Origin: Vallitaleaceae bacterium
GTDB taxonomy: Bacteria; Bacillota; Clostridia; Lachnospirales; Vallitaleaceae
Direction of reading: 5' to 3'
DNA length: 5,672 bases
Assembly: GCA_027858555.1 (NCBI GenBank)
Contig: JAQICP010000406.1
Span: 1 to 5,672, forward strand
In this document: positions 1 through 5,672 of the stretch, one piece after another
Layout of the letters: the number at the start of each line of letters is the position of its first letter
Numbering within the stretch: position 1 is the stretch's first letter
The notes under the pieces: generated by a model
Database searches by the model: none
Seen by the model: only the letters and a program-made list of their open reading frames with translations
Told to the model about the DNA's origin: nothing
Made by a program: the position numbers and the translations under genes

Positions 1-301
1 ATATTATATACATTCGGACCAAATATTATACAAACAAGCGATTGGCGGGACGAATAAGTTAAAAATCGTTGATAATGCCTATGATTTCAGGGTTTGTGGT
101 TACAATCTCCTATATATAAACCAAGCCGGAAAATTGTATAATATTAATAGTAGCATTCAAACAAATCTAGTATACGAGGGTGATTTGTTTGGATTAGCGC
201 TAGATGATAATTATCTAGAGGTCACTGAGATGTTGATTCGAGATGCAACCTATAATCATCTGATTGCGCTATTTTATACGACGGAATATTTTGGCTATTA
301 A
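1..301 (+). CDS. C-terminal part of a DUF5050-like beta-propeller protein (5' end outside window)
   Basis: An open frame enters from the left edge (first full codon at 2) and runs 99 codons to TAA at 299-301, directly followed by a second in-frame TAA (302-304). The visible protein is rich in Tyr, Asn, Leu and Ile. It shows short beta-strand-like units of the type 'LYKQAIGGTNKLKIVDNAYD' and 'LLYINQAGKLYNI', in which a hydrophobic strand ending in Tyr-Ile precedes a basic/LY turn. This spacing is typical of DUF5050 or LRP1-type beta-propeller blades, which are common in secreted or membrane-anchored proteins of Clostridia. At least one full blade and part of another are seen; the last ~25 residues do not follow the pattern and probably close the domain. 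Signal peptide, anchor and any catalytic domain would lie upstream, so function cannot be assigned. The next gene, an exported SLH protein, fits an envelope neighbourhood. The blade assignment is by eye. Confidence 0.6.
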   Translation, partial: YYIHSDQILYKQAIGGTNKLKIVDNAYDFRVCGYNLLYINQAGKLYNINSSIQTNLVYEGDLFGLALDDNYLEVTEMLIRDATYNHLIALFYTTEYFGY

Positions 302-381
302 TAAGTGGTACATAAGTACTTTCTATTAATGGCCGACATCCATTATAAGGCGTGAAACAATTAACTACGGGGCGTATTTAT

Positions 382-389
382 AAGGAGGT
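382..389 (+). promoter_or_regulatory. Strong Shine-Dalgarno that fixes the SLH gene start
   Basis: AAGGAGGT lies 6 bases before ATG 396 and is a near-perfect match to the 16S rRNA anti-SD. It supports this start over the internal Met codons in the signal peptide. I found no convincing sigma-A promoter in the 94-base gap after the upstream stop codons, so the gene could be read through from the preceding gene or use a non-consensus promoter. Confidence 0.85.
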
Positions 390-395
390 CATATC

Positions 396-2060
396 ATGAA
401 ACATACGAAACATTTCTTTGTCATGTTACTTGTAATAATAATGGCAATGAGTTCACTTTCAGTTCTAGCAAATCAGGATACATCAGAAGATAACGAAAGC
501 AATCACTTTTCTGACGTACCGTCTACCCACTATGCTTATAATTACATTAAGTTGATGTCAGAACTTGGTATTATCGATGGTTACGGCGATGGCACATTCG
601 GTCCTTATGATTCAGTAAGCAAAAGCGAATTTGCTAAGATGATGGTACTAACACTTGGGTTATCATTGAATAATCCATCTACCCCAACTTTTAAAGATGT
701 TGTAAAAGCAGATTGGGAATACACTTATGTTGAGACAGCAAAATATTACATGACATTCTGGAATACTGCCTATGGGTATTATTTTAAGCCTGACGAAGAT
801 GCTGCCCGTGAAGATATGGCTGTAGCTATTGTCAAGGGACTTGGCATAGACGTACAAAGTACAGATATGAGTGTTTTAGATAATTATACAGATGCAGATC
901 TGATTTCACCTAAACTGAGATCTTATGTGGCAGCTGCAATTAATGAAGGTATTATGATAGGGAATGGATCAGGTCAGTTTAATCCGCAATCCGATGTCAT
1001 TCGTGGCGATGCAGCAACCTTGTTAGCTAGAATGATTGAAGGAGAAAAAGTAACGTTTGATGAAGAAAAAATGACTTTTGAAAATGGTGAAGCTCCAGTA
1101 CTAAGTCTTGAGGAGTTAACCGATTATGTGAAGTTGGAATGGACACCAGGTAATGTAGATAACCTTAGTGGTTATAAAGTAGTCATATCTGAAGATAATA
1201 GTTCACCTTCTTATCCAGACCAAGGCTATATCACTTACACTAACAATCTGTCATACAGTCTAAGAGCTGGACAGGATTGGCACAATGGTGAGACTAATAA
1301 AGTAGTAGCTGGTACGACCTATTATGTGGCCATAACAGCATTATATAATGACGGTTCAACTATCACTGGTAATGTAGAAATAGTGACAATCCCTGGCAGT
1401 AGCCAGTCTCATGATGAAGATGTAACAATGACTTATGCGATTGATAATGGTAAAGTTGACCTTCAATGGACAGAAGTAGAAGGTGAGATTAATTATTACA
1501 AAGTGGTCATGTCAGAAGATGAAGCGAATCCTATGTACCCAACAGATGGATACGCAGCTGTTTTATACGGTAATTCTTACACAGTTGAAGTAGGTGATTA
1601 CTATAACGGCGGCGACTTAAGTTCTGTTCAAGCTGGTAAAACCTATTATGTAGCAATTACGGTAGTTTATAAAGATGGTACCAAGGTATCTAGTAATGTA
1701 GCAAGGATTACCATGCCTGGCGTAGCTGAAGTTGAGAATCCAGTTATTAACCACACAGCACCTACACTCTCTGCAACAACAAGAAGTAATGATGTTCTGT
1801 TAAACTGGACAGCTGTAGCTGGTGAGATTAATTACTATAAAGTGGTTTTATCAAAAAGCGATGCAACACCATCATATCCAGATAATGGCTATGTGACATA
1901 TCAAAATACAACAAGCTATGAGCTTGAAGTTGGCAAGTCTTATTCAGGTGGAGACGTTGGTTCCATAACATCTGGACAGTCATATTATGTAGCTATAACA
2001 GTTGTATATAAAGATGGTACGAAACTTACTTCTAATGTTAAAAGAATTACAATGCCTTAG
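396..2060 (+). CDS. Secreted SLH-domain protein with three fibronectin-III-like repeats
   Basis: This 554-residue protein is predicted to be a cell-surface protein held on the wall. Residues 1-25 form a signal peptide: a basic start (MKHTKH), a hydrophobic core, and a likely signal peptidase I site after Val-Leu-Ala25. Three S-layer-homology modules follow at about 37-89, 98-150 and 163-213. SLH trimers are known to bind pyruvylated secondary wall polysaccharide. The usual ITRAE motif is altered in each (VSKSE at 74-78, AARED at 136-140, VIRGD at 201-205), but a basic residue is kept. Module 2 lacks the usual 'GI..G' turn. After an acidic linker come three FN3-like repeats at about 233-334, 342-442 and 455-554, each with an early W (LEW, LQW, LNW), a 'YKVV(I/M/L)S' strand, a 'YPxxGY' motif and a 'YYVAIT' strand. 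No catalytic domain is seen, so a structural, adhesive or ligand-binding role is inferred. The protein ends exactly with repeat 3. The ~95-base gap and putative downstream terminator suggest a single gene or the last gene of a short operon. Confidence 0.9.
   Translation: MKHTKHFFVMLLVIIMAMSSLSVLANQDTSEDNESNHFSDVPSTHYAYNYIKLMSELGIIDGYGDGTFGPYDSVSKSEFAKMMVLTLGLSLNNPSTPTFKDVVKADWEYTYVETAKYYMTFWNTAYGYYFKPDEDAAREDMAVAIVKGLGIDVQSTDMSVLDNYTDADLISPKLRSYVAAAINEGIMIGNGSGQFNPQSDVIRGDAATLLARMIEGEKVTFDEEKMTFENGEAPVLSLEELTDYVKLEWTPGNVDNLSGYKVVISEDNSSPSYPDQGYITYTNNLSYSLRAGQDWHNGETNKVVAGTTYYVAITALYNDGSTITGNVEIVTIPGSSQSHDEDVTMTYAIDNGKVDLQWTEVEGEINYYKVVMSEDEANPMYPTDGYAAVLYGNSYTVEVGDYYNGGDLSSVQAGKTYYVAITVVYKDGTKVSSNVARITMPGVAEVENPVINHTAPTLSATTRSNDVLLNWTAVAGEINYYKVVLSKSDATPSYPDNGYVTYQNTTSYELEVGKSYSGGDVGSITSGQSYYVAITVVYKDGTKLTSNVKRITMP
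1092..2057 (+). repeat. Three tandem ~300-bp repeats encoding FN3-like YPxxGY domains
   Basis: The units are about 1092-1397, 1419-1721 and 1758-2057, separated by short linkers. Repeats 2 and 3 are clearly closest. The strand-and-turn region GEINYYKVV is identical in both, and the last 25 residues from YYVAITVVYKDGTK to RITMP differ at only three positions. At DNA level the 'ggtgagattaattaytayaa' stretch occurs at 1482 and again at 1821, offset 339 bases. Repeat 1 is more divergent: it has VDNLSGYKVV instead of GEINYYKVV, and ALYNDGST instead of VVYKDGTK. This order suggests that repeats 2 and 3 come from the more recent duplication. The same YPDxGY-type FN3 domain is, from memory, found in many clostridial surface proteins. 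Confidence 0.85.
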
Positions 2061-2082
2061 ATGCAAGTTAGATACTAGTTAC

Positions 2083-2105
2083 TTGTTGGGGTAGACCCCA
2101 TACAA
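2083..2105 (+). terminator. Small GC-rich hairpin 23 bases after the SLH gene stop
   Basis: TTGTTGGGG (2083-2091) pairs with CCCC-A-(bulged T)-ACAA (2096-2105) around a TAGA loop, giving a 9-bp stem with one bulge. The position just after the stop codon fits a transcript 3' end. The following bases (TTAGCATATA) are not a U tract, so it may protect the mRNA 3' end rather than terminate transcription. Confidence 0.35.
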
Positions 2106-2160
2106 TTAGCATATAAACAATAGCGGTCAATAATGGAGACAAATAATAGAGAAAAAATAA

Positions 2161-2195
2161 AAGGTGGTGATTCGAAAGAATCATCACCTTAGTTT
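2161..2195 (+). terminator. Probable terminator hairpin with GAAA tetraloop
   Basis: The 5' arm 2161-2173 (AAGGTGGTGATTC) pairs with 2178-2190 (GAATCATCACCTT) over 13 bp, with one G-U pair (2167/2184), closed by a GAAA loop. It is preceded by an A-rich run (2151-2160) and followed by TTAGTTTATATA, a weak U tract. It separates the SLH gene from the promoter of the next operon, and the flanking A and T tracts would allow some activity in both directions. Confidence 0.6.
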
Positions 2196-2238
2196 ATATA
2201 AGCGTACGAAAAAAACAGAACTATCTTTTCTTCTTCTA

Positions 2239-2263
2239 TGATATAATTATTGCTATACAGGAG
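2239..2263 (+). promoter_or_regulatory. Extended -10 promoter and SD of the radical SAM / diguanylate cyclase operon
   Basis: TGATATAAT at 2239-2247 is a perfect extended -10 (TGn + TATAAT). No good TTGACA-like -35 box sits 17-18 bases upstream, where the sequence reads about AACTAT, as is usual for extended -10 promoters. The predicted start of transcription is near 2254, giving a leader of only about 15 bases, most of it the SD AGGAG (2259-2263) five bases before ATG 2269. Such a short leader leaves no room for a riboswitch or attenuator. Confidence 0.65.
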
Positions 2264-2268
2264 TTATT

Positions 2269-3171
2269 ATGATTAAAGAAATTGAAGCGAAATCTATTCT
2301 GAGTTATTGCAAACACCCCTCCCAGTGGTTTGGTGTTAATTATAATATGAATCTCTACCGTGGTTGTCAGCATCAATGCATATACTGCGATTCTAGGAGT
2401 GCGTGTTATCAGATTGAGAACTTTAAAGATATTATTGTTAAAACTAATGCCGTTAAGTTATTAGATGAGGCACTCAGACGCAAAAGGAAAATAGGGACAA
2501 TTGGCACAGGAGCTATGAGTGACCCGTACATGCCCGTTGAATTGGAATACGAGTTAATGAAGCAATCTCTAGAACTGATAGATAAGTATCGATTCAGAGT
2601 GCATATTGCCACAAAAAGCAATAACATATTAAGAGATATATTGATTTTAGAAAAGATAGCCAAAAGATATGCTTCTGTTAGCGTAACCATAACCACTGTG
2701 GATGATGAGTTGGCCCGGATTATAGAACCAGGGGCGCCTCTACCTTCTGAAAGATTGCAAGCTATAGGGATTTTAGCTGAAATTGGTGTCCATGTAGGGA
2801 TTCTAATGATGCCCCAACTGCCGTTCATTATGGAAACAAAAGAACATCTAGATGCCATCATAGACGCAGCAGTTAAATGCAAGGCCCGATATATATATTC
2901 CTCTTTTGGGGTTACCTTAAGAGATCAACAGCGAGATTATTATTATGAGCAACTGGACAAAGTTGAACAATTCAAACATTTATCTACAAAATATAAAGAA
3001 CGTTTCAAAGATTATTATAGTGCTGGATGTGTCAATTATAAGAAGATGAAAGGCTATTTTAATACGAGATGCAGAGAACTTGGCATATCGACTGAGCAAA
3101 TCAGTTATGAAAAGTACTATGGGAATGCGCAATTGAACTTATTTCAGGATGGCGATAGGTTTTTGACATGA
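2269..3171 (+). CDS. SPL-family radical SAM protein (spore photoproduct lyase-like)
   Basis: This 300-residue radical SAM enzyme carries the cluster motif C33-x3-C37-x2-C40 within LYRGCQHQCIYCDSR, which ligates the [4Fe-4S] cluster that cleaves S-adenosylmethionine. The surrounding sequence (NPYRGC-like lead, GAMSDPY at 81-87, TKSNNILRD near 115-123, ITTVDDELARIIEPGAPLPS at 141-160, SSFGVTLRDQQRDYY at 211-225) is that of the SplB/Rv2578c-like group rather than true spore photoproduct lyase. Length is normal for that group and the gene looks intact. True SplB repairs the UV-induced spore photoproduct in DNA; the substrate of this branch is not established to my knowledge, so a DNA-repair role is inference. 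The C-terminus holds QLNLF (288-292), matching the bacterial sliding-clamp binding consensus QL[SD]LF, which would tether the enzyme to DNA. The start is set by AGGAG five bases upstream of ATG. The downstream diguanylate cyclase begins 24 bases after the stop, probably in one operon. Confidence 0.88.
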   Translation: MIKEIEAKSILSYCKHPSQWFGVNYNMNLYRGCQHQCIYCDSRSACYQIENFKDIIVKTNAVKLLDEALRRKRKIGTIGTGAMSDPYMPVELEYELMKQSLELIDKYRFRVHIATKSNNILRDILILEKIAKRYASVSVTITTVDDELARIIEPGAPLPSERLQAIGILAEIGVHVGILMMPQLPFIMETKEHLDAIIDAAVKCKARYIYSSFGVTLRDQQRDYYYEQLDKVEQFKHLSTKYKERFKDYYSAGCVNYKKMKGYFNTRCRELGISTEQISYEKYYGNAQLNLFQDGDRFLT

Positions 3172-3195
3172 ATCTAATAAAGATAGGAGTATCAA

Positions 3196-4884
3196 ATGAA
3201 ATCATTAGGATATGAGAAAGTTATTAAGGTTAGTTTAGGCGGATTTATGGTGTTGTCAATTATGATATTGGTAGTAGTCAATCTGTATTTTACGGAGTCA
3301 TATACTTACGATGCCAGTAAGCAGGATATTACATATTCTAGACAGCTGTTAACGGCCACTAATGAAATGAATCAAGGGATGAGTCTGTTTGAGACTAGCT
3401 TAACCTATCAAGCACAAACATTACAAAGTGTTTTTAATTCTGACGATATGGTAGATACCAGTATAACAGATCAATTGATCTATTCTGATGAAGATAGAGT
3501 CTCCATTACAGACAACACGTTTGGAGGCGATCCAAATGCGAATGGTACAGTGGTATTAAAAGGACGAAAAGAAGACACTGGCGAAGCCCAGTTGTTGCAG
3601 ATTAATAAGCTGGAGAATTTCTTTAAGATTAATCAAGTGTTATTCAATCAAGATAATATGGCATATCCAAGTATCTATTACTCAGTTGATAATTACCTTG
3701 TACAGTATCCATATCAGGGTGGTGATTCTGATAATGACTTAGATGTGATTGCTTATTATGGGGTTTTTGAAAGTGTTAAGGAACTTATTAGCCAGATGTA
3801 CAACTTATCAGAAGATAAGCTCAAACAGGCAATCGATGATGGGTGGGATCAAACAACAATCAATACCCAGTCACAGGTAGTGACGCTTAATAAATCATAT
3901 CCGATCGTTGTAGATAATCGCATTACGGGTCTTCTGGTTGGACATGTACAGGATGATCAATTCAGTAAGATGATTGGTGACATAAGCCACGCAATAGATG
4001 CTTATGTGATTAATGGAGACGGGCAGATTGTATTCACTAATAGAGATGATGTAACTAAATTGGGTAACATTCAAACGGTTTTTTCGGATAATTATGATTT
4101 TGAGTATTTCTTCAATCAGTTTCCGCAAGCTTTGGAGATCAGAACAGAAGGCAGTTTCCATGTATACATCGCGGATCTGAAAAAAGCAGATTGGAATATT
4201 ATATATGTGGTGAAAATAGAAACATTCAAATCTTATTTCAAAGTAATCTTATTTAATGTATTTATGGTTCTTTTTATAGGGGGCGTCTTGTTCTACGGTA
4301 TTAAGAATAGTACAGCTAAAAGAAATAAGCTGGCAGTAGAAGCTAAGAAGTCTAAATTTGATGGTATGACTGAACTCTTAAACCATCAGTTTATTACACA
4401 AGCATTAGAGTTGTATTTAAAGAACCGACGAATTAAACAGATATCTGTCATGATGATTGATATCGACCACTTCAAAAATGTAAATGACACTTATGGTCAC
4501 TCAGTGGGTGACGATGTCATTAAGGTGTGCGCAAGAACCATAGAAGACGTACTCAATAACTATTCGGGTATTGTTGGACGATATGGCGGTGAAGAATTCA
4601 TGGTCATATTGCCTAGAGTTGAAGAACTGTTAGCTTATAAGATTGCAGAAAGAATTCATAGTAGAATAACATATATGATTAGTGAGGAATTGGATCTGAA
4701 TGTGACGGTTAGCATCGGTATACATTTTGAAATGATGCCCACATCACTTAAAGCTATCGATATATTGAATCTAGCTGATCAGAATCTATATGCAGCCAAG
4801 GACAATGGCAGAAACCAAATTGTAAAATCAGGTGGTACACATGATATTAATCAATCGGAAGAAGCGGATGATTTGGGACAATAA
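3196..4884 (+). CDS. Membrane diguanylate cyclase with extracytoplasmic Cache-like sensor (GGDEF domain)
   Basis: This 562-residue protein is predicted to make c-di-GMP from two GTP in response to an external signal. The order is a short cytoplasmic start, TM1 at about 13-32, a ~315-residue extracytoplasmic region (33-347), TM2 at about 349-368, a short linker, and a GGDEF domain at about 384-543. The sensor looks like a double Cache fold; its membrane-proximal part contains the characteristic 'YVINGDGQIVFTNRDD' strand-turn-strand (270-285). The cyclase domain has D422 and D424 in IDIDHF, N430, D439 in GHSVGDD and the active GGEEF at 464-468, so metal, guanine and catalytic residues appear intact. 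The positions of the RxxD inhibitory site (455-458) read NYSG, so classical product inhibition should be absent. The last ~20 residues are a polar tail. The SD AGGAG (3185-3189) is six bases before ATG. No EAL domain is present. It is probably co-transcribed with the upstream radical SAM gene and terminated by the hairpin near 4952. Confidence 0.92.
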   Translation: MKSLGYEKVIKVSLGGFMVLSIMILVVVNLYFTESYTYDASKQDITYSRQLLTATNEMNQGMSLFETSLTYQAQTLQSVFNSDDMVDTSITDQLIYSDEDRVSITDNTFGGDPNANGTVVLKGRKEDTGEAQLLQINKLENFFKINQVLFNQDNMAYPSIYYSVDNYLVQYPYQGGDSDNDLDVIAYYGVFESVKELISQMYNLSEDKLKQAIDDGWDQTTINTQSQVVTLNKSYPIVVDNRITGLLVGHVQDDQFSKMIGDISHAIDAYVINGDGQIVFTNRDDVTKLGNIQTVFSDNYDFEYFFNQFPQALEIRTEGSFHVYIADLKKADWNIIYVVKIETFKSYFKVILFNVFMVLFIGGVLFYGIKNSTAKRNKLAVEAKKSKFDGMTELLNHQFITQALELYLKNRRIKQISVMMIDIDHFKNVNDTYGHSVGDDVIKVCARTIEDVLNNYSGIVGRYGGEEFMVILPRVEELLAYKIAERIHSRITYMISEELDLNVTVSIGIHFEMMPTSLKAIDILNLADQNLYAAKDNGRNQIVKSGGTHDINQSEEADDLGQ

Positions 4885-4951
4885 TGGATAGTACGATGAT
4901 ATTGGGTAATAAAAGAGATATTACTTTGTTGTACGTTGGATCCATAAACTT

Positions 4952-4988
4952 AAAGTAGACACGAATAAATAAGCGTGTCTACTTTTTT
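4952..4988 (+). terminator. Strong intrinsic terminator, probably shared by convergent genes
   Basis: AAAGTAGACACG (4952-4963) and CGTGTCTACTTT (4974-4985) form a perfect 12-bp stem with a 10-base A/T-rich loop, followed by a run of six T (4983-4988). On the other strand the stem is followed by TTTAAGTTT, a weaker U tract, so it could also end the convergent gene at 5046-5330. It is the only strong terminator between the two genes. The rest of 4885-5045 holds only a minor 6-bp stem (4906-4924) and nothing else I can name. Confidence 0.85.
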
Positions 4989-5045
4989 CGTGCAATAGGA
5001 AAGTTCTTATCAAAACAAGGGGATTCCCAATCTAAACAACTTATC

Positions 5046-5330
5046 TTATATCACCAGATCTATATGTTGGATTGTTCCTGCTTCTCCGTTTTCATCGTCA
5101 TCAAATGCTGCTAACTCTAAAAAACCATTACCTGTTGCCGGTCCAAACAATTCGGTACCATCGTTGATGATGCCATCTTGGTTCTTATCAATGGAGAGAA
5201 ACCCACTACCTGATTTAACAAAACTCATTTGAGTAGGATTGCCTGAACTGGTAATATCAAAAGTAATCTTTTTGCCATCCTCAGTTGTTACGGTGCCTAT
5301 GCTAGAAAAAGCCATAGTTGCTATCTTCAT
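5046..5330 (-). CDS. Small EF-hand-like protein, probably an internally deleted member of a larger family
   Basis: This 94-residue protein has no signal peptide or membrane segment. Its centre, SGSGFLSIDKNQDGIINDG (about 40-58) followed by TELFGPATGNGFLELAAFDDDENG, is a well-known EF-hand-like module in which D48, N50, D52 and N56 could bind Ca2+. In family members I recall, typically over 200 residues, this module continues as 'ENGWIDENDPIF' plus about 50 more residues, and the protein ends in 'GTVQQVDLVV'. Here residue 82 (ENG) runs straight into EAGTIQHIDLVI, the expected C-terminus. The long N-terminal region between MKIA and the 'GTVTTEDGKKI' segment also appears absent. This suggests in-frame internal loss rather than simple truncation. 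Translation is likely: GGAGG (minus strand, 5338-5342) lies seven bases before ATG. The partner and function are unknown. The alternative is a short degenerate pseudogene, but the strong SD and correct C-terminus argue for a retained gene. The family comparison is from memory. Confidence 0.7.
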   Translation of the reverse strand: MKIATMAFSSIGTVTTEDGKKITFDITSSGNPTQMSFVKSGSGFLSIDKNQDGIINDGTELFGPATGNGFLELAAFDDDENGEAGTIQHIDLVI

Positions 5331-5371
5331 AATATCGCCTCCAAAATCTAAAAAGGTAAACTATCCTAATA

Positions 5372-5401
5372 TCTATAGCGGATGGTTTATACAAAAGTTA
5401 A
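5372..5401 (-). promoter_or_regulatory. Candidate promoter of the small minus-strand gene
   Basis: On the minus strand TTAACT (5396-5401) and TATAGA (5372-5377) are spaced by 18 bases, each matching four of six sigma-A consensus positions. Transcription would begin near 5365, about 35 bases before the ATG. The match is modest, and the surrounding A+T richness makes chance hits likely. Confidence 0.35.
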
Positions 5402-5468
5402 TAGCTGTATAGTTTTTAAAAAAATTTTAAAATTTCGATTAAAATGTCAGAATATTTTGTGCATTTTC

Positions 5469-5526
5469 TTGTTTTTGTCGTGTATTTATATTATAATAGT
5501 GTCATGATATTTTGTTAAATAGGAGG
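5469..5526 (+). promoter_or_regulatory. Sigma-A-type promoter and SD of the FapA-like gene
   Basis: TTGTTT (5469-5474), a 17-base spacer and a perfect TATAAT (5492-5497) form a good vegetative promoter, with transcription expected near 5504. AGGAGG (5521-5526) lies six bases before ATG 5533. Upstream, long A and T tracts (about 5412-5438) could act as an UP element or bend the DNA between the two divergent genes. Confidence 0.7.
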
Positions 5527-5532
5527 CTGGTT

Positions 5533-5672
5533 ATGTTTGAAAATAAGATTTTTGCAAATAAGGCTTTTGAACTTATAGAGGAAAGAAACCAAGTTTTTAT
5601 TAAGGTTATAGAGAAAGGCTATTCGATATCTGCGTTTAACCAATTATTAGTGAACCTTCCAAGGGTTAAGAT
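5533..5672 (+). CDS. N-terminus of a probable FapA/DUF342 family protein (3' end outside window)
   Basis: Forty-six full codons are visible before the window ends. The segment VFIKVIEKGYSISAFNQLL followed by VNLPRVK (about residues 21-46) matches the opening pattern I recall for DUF342/FapA proteins: a 'V-x-I-x-V-x-x-x-G-[YF]-S-x-x-x-F-N' strand and helix, then '[YP]PR[VI]K[IL]'. FapA-like proteins are cytoplasmic, roughly 450-700 residues long, have a beta-helical core, and are linked in some bacteria to flagellar assembly or polar localisation; many clostridial members have no assigned role. The start is well supported by AGGAGG six bases upstream and a good promoter. It is divergent from the small minus-strand gene, so the two may share an A+T-rich regulatory region. 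With so little sequence the family call remains tentative. Confidence 0.6.
   Translation, partial: MFENKIFANKAFELIEERNQVFIKVIEKGYSISAFNQLLVNLPRVK

Noticed and set aside
327..345. Inverted repeat TAATGG/CCATTA upstream of the SLH gene as a terminator or riboswitch
   Set aside because: The stem is only 6 bp with no following T tract, and the region lacks the conserved bases of c-di-GMP or other riboswitches that I know.
663..857. Minus-strand open frame of 64 codons inside the SLH gene
   Set aside because: It lies fully inside a well-supported gene, has no convincing SD, and its product resembles no domain; it is a shadow frame.
2409..2882. Minus-strand open frame of 157 codons inside the radical SAM gene
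   Set aside because: It is antisense to a conserved radical SAM domain, has a low-complexity Ser/Ile/Leu composition and no recognisable motif.
3895..4161. Minus-strand open frame of 88 codons inside the diguanylate cyclase gene
   Set aside because: It is antisense to the Cache-like domain, Ile-rich, and has no supporting signals.
4906..4924. Small inverted repeat GTAATA/TATTAC after the diguanylate cyclase stop
   Set aside because: It is a 6-bp A/T stem without a U tract, and the strong terminator 28 bases later explains transcript ending.
5041..5100. Frameshift near the 3' end of the small minus-strand gene, with the missing family segment in another frame
   Set aside because: I translated the other two frames here; neither continues with the expected WIDEND-type sequence, and both hit stops quickly. 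In-frame deletion fits better.
1..5672. CRISPR arrays, insertion sequences, tRNA or rRNA genes
   Set aside because: No regularly spaced short repeats, terminal inverted repeats with a transposase, or cloverleaf/rRNA-like segments were seen; the only tandem repeats are the protein-coding FN3 units.

Overview
The window is A+T-rich DNA with strong AGGAGG-type ribosome binding sites, an S-layer-homology (SLH) surface protein, a membrane diguanylate cyclase, an SPL-type radical SAM protein and the start of a probable FapA/DUF342 protein. Together these point to a low-GC Firmicute, most likely in the Clostridia. A narrower placement is not supported by what can be seen here.

Layout: (1) 1-301 (+) is the tail of a protein resembling the DUF5050-type beta-propeller fold. 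(2) 396-2060 (+) encodes a secreted protein with three degenerate SLH modules and three tandem fibronectin-III-like repeats carrying a YPxxGY motif. It is followed by two hairpins, of which 2161-2190 is the better terminator candidate. (3) An extended -10 promoter precedes a probable two-gene operon: an SPL-family radical SAM enzyme (2269-3171) and, 24 bases later, a two-transmembrane Cache-GGDEF diguanylate cyclase (3196-4884). (4) A perfect 12-bp stem followed by six T (4952-4988) ends that operon. (5) 5046-5330 (-) is a convergent 94-codon gene that looks like an internally shortened member of a larger EF-hand-like family. (6) A divergent A+T-rich intergenic region carries a good sigma-A-type promoter for the last gene (5533 to beyond the window, +), which looks like the N-terminus of a FapA/DUF342 protein.

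The two left-hand genes fit a cell-envelope theme. The middle operon pairs a putative DNA-damage or radical enzyme with c-di-GMP synthesis. The FapA-like start at the right is loosely compatible with a motility or surface-lifestyle theme. I see no mobile element, CRISPR array, tRNA or rRNA. No clearly new multi-gene system is visible. The most unusual items are the internally collapsed small gene at 5046-5330 and the sliding-clamp-like QLNLF motif at the C-terminus of the radical SAM protein.
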